Below, one piece after another: positions 57,381-64,000 of a DNA stretch of 64,000 nucleotides (its first letter is position 1; each line of letters begins with the position of its first letter). The DNA is taken from the NCBI RefSeq assembly GCF_000023065.1, contig NC_012691.1, positions 1,842,501 to 1,906,500 of the forward strand, given 5' to 3'. The position numbers were made by a program, and so were the translations under genes. Source of the stretch: Tolumonas auensis DSM 9187. GTDB taxonomy: Bacteria; Pseudomonadota; Gammaproteobacteria; Enterobacterales; Aeromonadaceae. A model generated the notes under the pieces. That model had not been told where the DNA came from and did no database searches. It worked only from the letters and a program-made list of their open reading frames with translations.

Positions 57381-58380
57381 GACGGCGTACCAATAACCAG
57401 ATGAAAACAGGAGCACCAATAGTCGCAGTGACCACCCCTACCGGTAATTCACCGGCACTTACTACAGAACGGGATAATACATCGGCAATTAACAACAGCA
57501 GACTACCGGCTAATACAGATGCCGGAATAGTAAATGCGGGACCATCTTTACCTGCCAGTCGCAATAAATGCGGCACAACCAGCCCGATAAAGCCAATCAC
57601 GCCAGCTAAGGCGACGCACATGCCACTGATAAAACAAACAGCCCATACCAGTTTCCGCTGCGTCTTTTGTAAATCCAGCCCCATCAGTTGAGCCTGATAA
57701 GTTCCTAACTGCAGCAGCGCCAGCTTGCGGTGCTGACAAGCCAGCCATCCACACACAATAATGAATGGTAACCACCAGTAAGCCGGATGAATCTGACCAT
57801 AGGCAAGGCTACCCATCATCCAGAACATAATTTCCCGCAACGCCTGATCATCAGAAAAATAAAGCAGCCATGTCGTCAGTGCATTACTGGCAATGCCAAT
57901 AGCTACGCCCAGTAACAGTAATCTGCTCCCCCCTATTTGCCCGCGATGTGACAACCGGAGTAGCAGCAAGGTTACCAATAAAGCCCCGACAAATGCGGAC
58001 ACGCTGACGCCCCACGGCGGAATAACAATGCCTGACTGGTGCCCGGCAAAAATAAGCAGCACCGCAAGTAAACTGGCACCGCTGGAAATACCGATCAGCC
58101 CAGGTTCCGCAACAGGGTTATGCAGTAATATCTGTAATACAGCACCACAAAGTGCAAGTCCGCCACCAACAGCGATAGCCAGAAAAGTACGGGGTAAACG
58201 CAATTGCCAGATCACTTGCAGTTGCGTTTCAGACAGCCCGTGCCACCAATCAGATAACGCGATCTGATAACTTCCGAGTGACAGACTTATGATCGTCATA
58301 AGGAATAAGCAGGCCAGCAAGGCGGTCAGCCAAATCTGACGCTGCCAGCGCTGTTTATGCCAGATAGTTTGCAATGACAC
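57364..58380 (-). CDS. btuC: BtuC-like vitamin B12 import permease
   Basis: 338 residues, about ten membrane helices, GTG start. RLPRTFLAIAVGGGLALCGA near residues 61-80 is the FecCD-type signature. TWLLYFSDDQALREIMFWMM near residue 170 and the end ELPVGVVTATIGAPVFIWLL match BtuC. No periplasmic BtuF gene and no cobalamin riboswitch lie next to it. The 58381-58633 gap to the his promoter shows no gene I can support. Confidence 0.88.
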   Translation of the reverse strand: MSLQTIWHKQRWQRQIWLTALLACLFLMTIISLSLGSYQIALSDWWHGLSETQLQVIWQLRLPRTFLAIAVGGGLALCGAVLQILLHNPVAEPGLIGISSGASLLAVLLIFAGHQSGIVIPPWGVSVSAFVGALLVTLLLLRLSHRGQIGGSRLLLLGVAIGIASNALTTWLLYFSDDQALREIMFWMMGSLAYGQIHPAYWWLPFIIVCGWLACQHRKLALLQLGTYQAQLMGLDLQKTQRKLVWAVCFISGMCVALAGVIGFIGLVVPHLLRLAGKDGPAFTIPASVLAGSLLLLIADVLSRSVVSAGELPVGVVTATIGAPVFIWLLVRRHALAG

Positions 58381-58633
58381 GGAGCAGGATCCAATTCAGC
58401 TTAGAGTAAGGTTCAGAATTGTATCACTCTGATTCTTATCCGCGAACTTGTGATTCCTGCAAAGCCTGATATCAGATAGATCTATCAATCTGTTCCGGGT
58501 GTTGTTTTTTGTCCGGTGAAATCGGTTACGTATCCGGCAACGATCCTCTTCATTTCGCTTTTTTCAGGATTAATGAATAAGGTTGCATTATTTTCGATAA
58601 AAAATGCAAAATCTCTTTTCCTGTAATCTATGC

Positions 58634-58661
58634 TTGCATTTTTTGTCAGGCGCGGTATTTT
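58634..58661 (+). promoter_or_regulatory. Predicted his operon promoter
   Basis: TTGCAT (58634-58639), 16 bases, TATTTT (58656-58661), about 40 bases before the leader-peptide ATG. Confidence 0.45.
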
Positions 58662-58700
58662 GTAAGTCATTGGGACACTAAAGAAACAATATCAGCCACT

Positions 58701-58751
58701 ATGACCTTACTGAAGACTGTGCATCACCACCATCGCCATCATCCGGACTAG
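58701..58751 (+). CDS. hisL: His operon leader peptide
   Basis: Sixteen residues, MTLLKTVHHHHRHHPD, with six histidine codons, four in a row and then two after an arginine. Ribosome stalling on these codons when histidyl-tRNA is scarce lets the operon be read through. It lies 120 bases before hisG and just before the attenuator. It is too short for standard gene callers. Confidence 0.93.
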   Translation: MTLLKTVHHHHRHHPD

Positions 58752-58771
58752 TCTTTCAGGAGGATTGCTGC

Positions 58772-58852
58772 TGGAAGACACAAATGTGACTTCCAAGTGG
58801 TTCCCAAGCCAATCACTAAACCCTCGGAAGCCACTACTTCCGAGGGTTTTTT
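58772..58852 (+). terminator. His operon attenuator
   Basis: The terminator stem CCCTCGGAAG/CTTCCGAGGG (58821-58846) is followed by six T. Upstream, GGAAG...CTTCC (58773-58794) can form a pause-type hairpin. Its CTTCC half can also pair with GGAAG of the terminator, giving the antiterminator. With hisL this makes a standard attenuation unit. Confidence 0.9.
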
Positions 58853-58871
58853 CATTTACAAGGATATAACT

Positions 58872-59768
58872 ATGGATAGCAAACGTCTGCGCATCGCGAT
58901 GCAGAAATCAGGTCGCCTGAGTCAGGATTCTCAAGAACTGCTGAAAAGCTGTGGTTTTAAAATCAATCTGCGTGAAGATCGCTTGATCGCGCATGTTGAA
59001 AATATGCCAATCGATATTCTGCGTGTTCGTGATGATGATATTCCTGGCCTGGTAATGGACAAGGTTGTCGATCTGGGAATTGTAGGTGAAAACGTTCTTG
59101 AAGAAACTATGCTGGAACGTCAGTCTCAGGGTCTGCCGACTTCATACAAAAAGCTGAAAGATCTGGATTACGGCGGATGTCGTCTTTCTCTGGCTATTCC
59201 TCGCGAAGAAGAGTGGACAGGCGTTGCTGCACTGCAAGGCAAGAAAATTGCCACCACCTACCCTCACCTGCTGAAACGCTTCCTGGCTGAACAGGGCGTT
59301 ACCTTTAAGCCAGTATTACTGACTGGTTCAGTAGAAGTAGCTCCGCGAGCTGGTCTGGCTGAAGCTATCTGTGATCTGGTTTCTTCTGGTGCGACTCTGG
59401 AAGCCAACGGTCTGAAAGAAGTTCAGGTCATCTACCGCTCCAAAGCATCTTTAATTCAGGCTGATACAGAACTGTATCCGGAAAAACAGAAGCTGGTTGA
59501 TCGTCTGATGCCGCGTCTGGAAGGCATGCTGCAGGCTCGTGAAAGCAAGTACATCATGATGCACGCACCAAAAGATAAACTGGCTGAAATTACCGCTTTG
59601 TTGCCTGGCGCTGAAAACCCGACTGTGATGCCACTGGCCAGCGACAGTACCCATGTTGCAATGCATGTTGTTGCTACAGAAACCCTGTTCTGGGAAACCA
59701 TGGAAAAACTGAAAGCGCTGGGTGCCAGCTCTATTCTGGTGCTGCCAATCGAAAAAATGATGATGTAA
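58872..59768 (+). CDS. hisG: ATP phosphoribosyltransferase (long form)
   Basis: 298 residues from ATG 58872 ([20 protein letters not shown]), with AAGGA 7 bases upstream; an earlier in-frame start would overlap the attenuator. The long form has a C-terminal ACT-like domain for histidine feedback, so no HisZ is needed. It joins ATP and PRPP, the first step of histidine synthesis. Confidence 0.97.
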   Translation: MDSKRLRIAMQKSGRLSQDSQELLKSCGFKINLREDRLIAHVENMPIDILRVRDDDIPGLVMDKVVDLGIVGENVLEETMLERQSQGLPTSYKKLKDLDYGGCRLSLAIPREEEWTGVAALQGKKIATTYPHLLKRFLAEQGVTFKPVLLTGSVEVAPRAGLAEAICDLVSSGATLEANGLKEVQVIYRSKASLIQADTELYPEKQKLVDRLMPRLEGMLQARESKYIMMHAPKDKLAEITALLPGAENPTVMPLASDSTHVAMHVVATETLFWETMEKLKALGASSILVLPIEKMMM

Positions 59769-59780
59769 CGGGAGCAGAAT

Positions 59781-61082
59781 ATGCAGATCGTTCAGTGGGC
59801 AAATCTGGATACGGAGCAGCGTCGCGAGACGCTGACCCGTCCGGCAATGAGTAATTCAGCTGAAATCACGAGCATTGTCAGCAATATCGTAAATCGTATT
59901 CGAACTGAAGGTGATAGTGCACTGCGCGAATTCACTGCAAAATTCGATAAAGTCAGTGATGGTGATTTACGCTTAAGCGATGCAACAATCAAAGCTGCTT
60001 GTGAACGTACCAGCCCGGAACTGAAAGCGGCTATTCAGCATGCTTATCGCAATGTTGCTACCTTTCATCAGGCTCAGAAATCAGCACCATTATCTTTAGA
60101 TACACAAACGGGTGTCCGTTGTGAACTGCACTATCAGCCAATTAACCGGGTTGGTTTGTATGTTCCGGGTGGTAGTGCACCTCTGGTTTCTACTGTGTTA
60201 ATGCTGGCAATTCCGGCGAAAATTGCCGAATGTCGTAAAGTGATCCTCTGCTCACCACCACCAATCGCTGATGAAATCATTTATGCAGCAACGCTGTGTG
60301 GCGTCAGTGAAATCTACACCATGGGTGGTGCACAAGCGATTGCGGCTATGGCATACGGCACAGAGTCTGTATCTAAAGCTGATAAAATCTTTGGGCCGGG
60401 AAATGCCTGGGTAACTGAAGCTAAACGTCAGGTCAGCATGGATTTCCGCGGTGCAGCGATTGATATGCCAGCCGGCCCGTCAGAAGTGCTGGTCATCGCT
60501 GATGATACAGCGAATGCGGCATTTGTTGCCGCTGACCTGTTGTCTCAGGCTGAACATGGCCCTGATTCTCAGGTAGTACTGGTTACACCTTCTGTTGAGC
60601 TGGCAAATAAAGTCGATGCAGAGCTGGAAAAACAGCTGGCTGAACTGAGCCGCGCAGACATTGCCCGCAAAGCATTAGAAAGCAGCCGTTCTATCATCTG
60701 TGCCGATCTGGAAGAAGCCTGTGCTATCTCTAATGAATACGCACCGGAACACTTAATTGTGCAGACTATTGAACCGCGGGCTTTACTGAACAAGCTCGAA
60801 AATGCCGGTTCGATTTTCCTCGGTAACTGGACGCCGGAATCTGTCGGTGATTATGCCAGTGGCACCAACCACACCTTGCCAACTTATGGTTATGCGAAAA
60901 CTGCATCCAGCCTTGGTCTGGCCGATTATCAACGCCGTTATACCGTGCAGGAACTGAGTGCTGATGGTCTTAAAGGTCTGGCTACGACAGTGACGACAAT
61001 GGCTGATGCTGAAGGTCTGACCGCACACAAACGCGCCGTTACTATTCGTATGGACAGCATTAACAGCCAGGAGGCGAAATAA
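59781..61082 (+). CDS. hisD: Histidinol dehydrogenase
   Basis: 433 residues. [20 protein letters not shown] near residues 123-142 and [16 protein letters not shown] near residue 228 are family signatures. QAEHGPDSQ holds zinc ligands. It oxidises histidinol to histidine in two NAD+ steps. Its stop overlaps the hisC start region by one base. Confidence 0.97.
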   Translation: MQIVQWANLDTEQRRETLTRPAMSNSAEITSIVSNIVNRIRTEGDSALREFTAKFDKVSDGDLRLSDATIKAACERTSPELKAAIQHAYRNVATFHQAQKSAPLSLDTQTGVRCELHYQPINRVGLYVPGGSAPLVSTVLMLAIPAKIAECRKVILCSPPPIADEIIYAATLCGVSEIYTMGGAQAIAAMAYGTESVSKADKIFGPGNAWVTEAKRQVSMDFRGAAIDMPAGPSEVLVIADDTANAAFVAADLLSQAEHGPDSQVVLVTPSVELANKVDAELEKQLAELSRADIARKALESSRSIICADLEEACAISNEYAPEHLIVQTIEPRALLNKLENAGSIFLGNWTPESVGDYASGTNHTLPTYGYAKTASSLGLADYQRRYTVQELSADGLKGLATTVTTMADAEGLTAHKRAVTIRMDSINSQEAK

Positions 61083-62158
61083 TGAGTCTGACTACTCCTA
61101 CCAGCTTAACCAAACTGGCCTGTCAGCGAGTACAGGATCTGACCCCTTATCTTTCCGCTCGTCGTATCGGCGGTAAAGGTCATGTGTTTCTGAACGCTAA
61201 CGAAGCGCCTAAAAGTGAACAGTACACTTTAGATAGCAGCCGTCTGAACCGTTATCCGGAATGTCAGCCACCACAGGTTATCGAATCATATGCTGCCTAT
61301 GCCGGCGTTAAACCCGAGCAGGTGCTGGTCAGCCGTGGTTCTGACGAAGCAATTGAGCTGCTGGTACGTACCTTCTGTGAGCCGGGAAAAGAAGAGATCC
61401 TGATCTGCCCGCCAACTTACGGTATGTATTCTATCAGTGCAGAAACTTGCGGTGTCGGTATTCGTACTGTTGCGCCACTGCCGGATTTCCAGCCAAATGT
61501 TCCTGCTATTCTGGAACAACTGGATGGCGTTAAGGTTATTTTCTTCTGCTCGCCAAATAACCCAACCGGCACGGTGCTGGATCGTGAAAAACTGATCACG
61601 GTGCTGAATGCTACTCAGGACAAAGCCATCGTTGTGGTGGATGAAGCCTATATTGAATTCTGCCCGCAGTTCAGCATGATCGACCTGATCAACGATTATC
61701 CTAATCTTGTGATCACCCGCACCTTATCCAAAGGCTTTGCGCTGGCTGGTCTGCGTTGTGGTTTCACCATTGCCAATCCGGAAGTGATCGGTCTGTTGTT
61801 AAAAGTGATCGCACCGTATCCGATAGCTGAACCGGTTGCTCAGATCGCTGCGCAGGCGTTAAGTCCGGCCGGTCTGGAAATTATGCGTCAGCGTATTCAG
61901 TGGCTGAATGGACTGAAACAGAAATTCAAAGCCGACATCGCAGCATTGCCATGTGTTAAAGACATCTATGATGATAACGGTAACTTTGTGCTGATTCGTT
62001 TTATCGACAGCGCAAAAGTGTTTGCCGCGATGGTCGAACAAGGCATTATTTTGCGTGATTTCGCTAATAAGCCGATGCTGGACAATTCCGTGCGTGTCAC
62101 TATCGGTGACGAAGCGGAAATGCAGGCGGTATTAACCGTGCTGCAATCATTGGCCTGA
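61082..62158 (+). CDS. hisC: Histidinol-phosphate aminotransferase
   Basis: 358 residues, PLP-dependent. [10 protein letters not shown] near residue 37, [12 protein letters not shown] near residue 155 and the PLP lysine in [17 protein letters not shown] near residue 215. It is distinct from the related CobD at 26329, which lies in the pdu cluster. Confidence 0.96.
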   Translation: MSLTTPTSLTKLACQRVQDLTPYLSARRIGGKGHVFLNANEAPKSEQYTLDSSRLNRYPECQPPQVIESYAAYAGVKPEQVLVSRGSDEAIELLVRTFCEPGKEEILICPPTYGMYSISAETCGVGIRTVAPLPDFQPNVPAILEQLDGVKVIFFCSPNNPTGTVLDREKLITVLNATQDKAIVVVDEAYIEFCPQFSMIDLINDYPNLVITRTLSKGFALAGLRCGFTIANPEVIGLLLKVIAPYPIAEPVAQIAAQALSPAGLEIMRQRIQWLNGLKQKFKADIAALPCVKDIYDDNGNFVLIRFIDSAKVFAAMVEQGIILRDFANKPMLDNSVRVTIGDEAEMQAVLTVLQSLA

Positions 62159-62171
62159 CAGGGAGAACGCC

Positions 62172-63245
62172 GTGAGCCAAAAACAAAAATTTCTCTTCAT
62201 TGACCGCGACGGTACTTTGATTGAAGAACCTGTGATTGATAAGCAGGTTGATAGTCTGGATAAACTGCGTTTTGAACCAATGGTCATCCCGGCACTGCGT
62301 GATTTACAAGCTGCTGGTTATATTCTGGTGATGGTGACCAATCAGGATGGTCTCGGCACCGAGAGTCTGCCACTGGAAAACTTCCAGCCACCGCAAGATC
62401 TGATGATGCACATCTTTGAATCGCAGGGCGTGACCTGGGAAGAAGTGCTGATTTGCCCGCACTTCCCGCATGATGACTGTACCTGCCGCAAACCTAAGCT
62501 GGGTATAGTGAAAGATTACATGCACTCTGGTCGCATTGATCACGCAAACTCGTATGTGATCGGCGATCGCATCACTGATATGCAGTTGGCAGAAAACATG
62601 GGTATCCACGGAATTCGTTATAATCCGGAGACCTGCAACTGGAATCAAATTCGTGACATGCTGCTGAACAAAGGCCGCAAAGCGCACGTGATCAGAAATA
62701 CCAAAGAAACACAGATCGGCGTTGACGTGGATCTGGATAAATCTGGTGGAAATCAAATATCTACCGGTATTGGCTTCTTTGATCACATGCTGGATCAGAT
62801 CGCAACGCATGCTGGCTTCAGCCTGCAGTTGAATGTTCAGGGCGACCTGCATATCGATGATCACCACACGGTAGAAGACACCGCTATTGCACTGGGTGAA
62901 GCACTGAAAAAAGCACTCGGCAATAAGCGCGGCGTTGGTCGTTTTGGCTTCCTGCTGCCGATGGATGAATGTCTGGCTCAGGTTGCCATTGACCTTTCTG
63001 GCCGTCCTTTCCTGGTATTTGAAGCCAACTTTGGCCGCGAACAGGTTGGTGAATTCAATACCGAAATGGTTGAACATTTCTTCCGTTCTCTGACTGATTC
63101 AATGGCTATCACGCTGAATCTGTCCGTGACCGAAGGTAATACGCATCATCAGGTAGAAGCACTGTTTAAAGGTTTTGGCCGCGCATTGCGTCAAGCCATT
63201 AAGGTAGAAGGCACCGAGTTGCCATCATCCAAAGGTGTTCTGTAA
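62172..63245 (+). CDS. hisB: HisB, histidinol-phosphatase / IGP dehydratase
   Basis: 357 residues, bifunctional. The N-terminal HAD phosphatase has [12 protein letters not shown] at residues 9-20 and [15 protein letters not shown] with zinc cysteines near residue 93. The C-terminal dehydratase (from about 167) has [12 protein letters not shown] and [12 protein letters not shown]. This fusion is typical of enteric-type his operons. Confidence 0.97.
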   Translation: MSQKQKFLFIDRDGTLIEEPVIDKQVDSLDKLRFEPMVIPALRDLQAAGYILVMVTNQDGLGTESLPLENFQPPQDLMMHIFESQGVTWEEVLICPHFPHDDCTCRKPKLGIVKDYMHSGRIDHANSYVIGDRITDMQLAENMGIHGIRYNPETCNWNQIRDMLLNKGRKAHVIRNTKETQIGVDVDLDKSGGNQISTGIGFFDHMLDQIATHAGFSLQLNVQGDLHIDDHHTVEDTAIALGEALKKALGNKRGVGRFGFLLPMDECLAQVAIDLSGRPFLVFEANFGREQVGEFNTEMVEHFFRSLTDSMAITLNLSVTEGNTHHQVEALFKGFGRALRQAIKVEGTELPSSKGVL

Positions 63246-63255
63246 GGGGTTCAGC

Positions 63256-63858
63256 ATGAAACTGACTATTATTGACACCGGTTGTGCCAACCTGTCCTCG
63301 GTAAAGATGGCGATTCAGCGTTTAGGCGTTGAGCCGATTGTCAGCTGCGATGCGGCTGACATTAAATCAGCAGATAAGCTGATCCTGCCAGGGGTGGGCA
63401 CCGCCAAAGCCGCCATGCGTAATCTGCAGGAGCGTAAGCTGGTTGATTTGATCCGCGAAGCGAAACAGCCATTGCTGGGTTTCTGTCTCGGTATGCAAAT
63501 GCTGGCTCAGGCATCTGAAGAAAGCATGGATGACGAATCGGATATCCAGTGTCTGGGCATCATTCCCGGCAAAGTGAAACTGATGCAAGTCGGTAATCTG
63601 CGCCTGCCGCACATGGGCTGGAACCAGATTGAACACGATGGTACACATCCTCTGTTCAAAGATATTCCTTCCGGCAGCTATTTCTACTTTGTGCATTCTT
63701 ATGCGCTGGAAGTCACCGAAGCCACTTTGGCTCGCTGTGATTACGGCCAGCCATTCAGTGCAGTCGTCGGTAAAGACAACTTTTTCGGTGCGCAATTCCA
63801 CCCGGAACGTTCCGGTAAACTGGGTGCGCAACTGATTCGTAACTTCCTGGAGATGTAA
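63256..63858 (+). CDS. hisH: IGP synthase glutamine amidotransferase subunit
   Basis: 200 residues from ATG 63256 ([19 protein letters not shown]), with AAGGGG upstream. The nucleophile cysteine is in [13 protein letters not shown] near residue 77, and the catalytic His and Glu are in QFHPERSG near residue 186. It feeds ammonia to HisF. It overlaps hisA by one base. Confidence 0.97.
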   Translation: MKLTIIDTGCANLSSVKMAIQRLGVEPIVSCDAADIKSADKLILPGVGTAKAAMRNLQERKLVDLIREAKQPLLGFCLGMQMLAQASEESMDDESDIQCLGIIPGKVKLMQVGNLRLPHMGWNQIEHDGTHPLFKDIPSGSYFYFVHSYALEVTEATLARCDYGQPFSAVVGKDNFFGAQFHPERSGKLGAQLIRNFLEM

Positions 63859-64000
63859 TGATTATTCCGGCTATTGATTTAATCGACGGTAAAGTAGTTC
63901 GCCTCTATCAGGGAGACTACGGTCAAAAAACTGAATATTCAGCTGACCCTCAGGGTCGCTTTGATGATTATGTGGCACAAGGTGCTACTCAGCTGCATCT
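63858..64000 (+). CDS. hisA: HisA, ProFAR isomerase, N-terminal part
   Basis: Partial gene, cut by the window end; 47 codons are visible. It starts [20 protein letters not shown], with the catalytic aspartate at position 7-8 of the first beta strand. It fits the order hisH-hisA, and hisF should follow outside. Confidence 0.95.
   Translation, partial: MIIPAIDLIDGKVVRLYQGDYGQKTEYSADPQGRFDDYVAQGATQLH

Noticed and set aside
58485-58670. 61-codon minus-strand frame before the his promoter
   Set aside because: No ribosome site or family resemblance, and it overlaps the predicted his promoter; too weak to call.

Overview
The window looks like chromosomal DNA of a facultatively anaerobic gammaproteobacterium of moderate GC content. 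The block thrS-infC-rpmI-rplT-pheS-pheT-ihfA, a his operon with a histidine-rich leader peptide, E. coli-like DsbB cysteine spacing and a 126-bp ERIC-like repeat all fit that class. My best guess is an Aeromonadaceae member close to Tolumonas. That is inference from gene content, not a database match.

Region 1 (1-9388): an anaerobic cobalamin biosynthesis operon read leftward (cbiA-B-C-D-E-T-F-G, continuing out of the window). It starts with a cobalamin riboswitch that ends in an intrinsic terminator. Upstream lie pocR (AraC-type regulator) and pduF (diol facilitator), also leftward. The layout matches the Salmonella cob-pocR-pduF-pdu locus.

Region 2 (9389-28261): a complete 1,2-propanediol utilization operon read rightward: pduA-B-C-D-E-G-H-J-K-L-M-N-O-P-Q-S-T-U-V-W, then cobA, cobD and pduX. 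It encodes the microcompartment shell, B12-dependent diol dehydratase with its reactivase, cobalamin recycling enzymes, the aldehyde-to-propanol and aldehyde-to-propionate branches, and three B12-synthesis enzymes at the tail. An ERIC-like element lies between pduE and pduG. The cbiA and pduA promoters share a 26-nt block at identical distance from the -10 box, a candidate PocR site.

Region 3 (28263-40457): a leftward arabino-oligosaccharide locus. It holds a GH3 lipoprotein glycosidase, a GH51 arabinofuranosidase, a complete carbohydrate ABC importer (ATPase, two permeases, binding protein), a LacI-type regulator and a GH43 enzyme. A very AT-rich AraC-type regulator lies at its head.

Region 4 (40842-48424): a small secreted His-rich protein of unknown function faces a rightward operon of dsbB, moxR, DUF58, DUF4381, batA-like, batB/C-like and batD genes. 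Its predicted promoter is overlapped by a strong Fur-box match.

Region 5 (48495-58380): leftward housekeeping genes: btuC-btuD-dgkA; rplY; thrS-infC-rpmI-rplT; pheS-pheT-ihfA. The thrS leader has two anticodon-arm-like hairpins, infC appears to start at AUA, and a nested terminator-like structure separates infC from rpmI.

Region 6 (58634-64000): the his operon read rightward (hisL attenuator, hisG-D-C-B-H and the start of hisA).

Most of the window consists of known systems. The newest-looking observations are regulatory: the shared pdu/cob promoter block, the riboswitch expression platform, the thrS operator, the infC-rpmI structure and the Fur-box promoter of the dsbB/bat operon. No CRISPR array, prophage, insertion sequence, tRNA or rRNA was seen.
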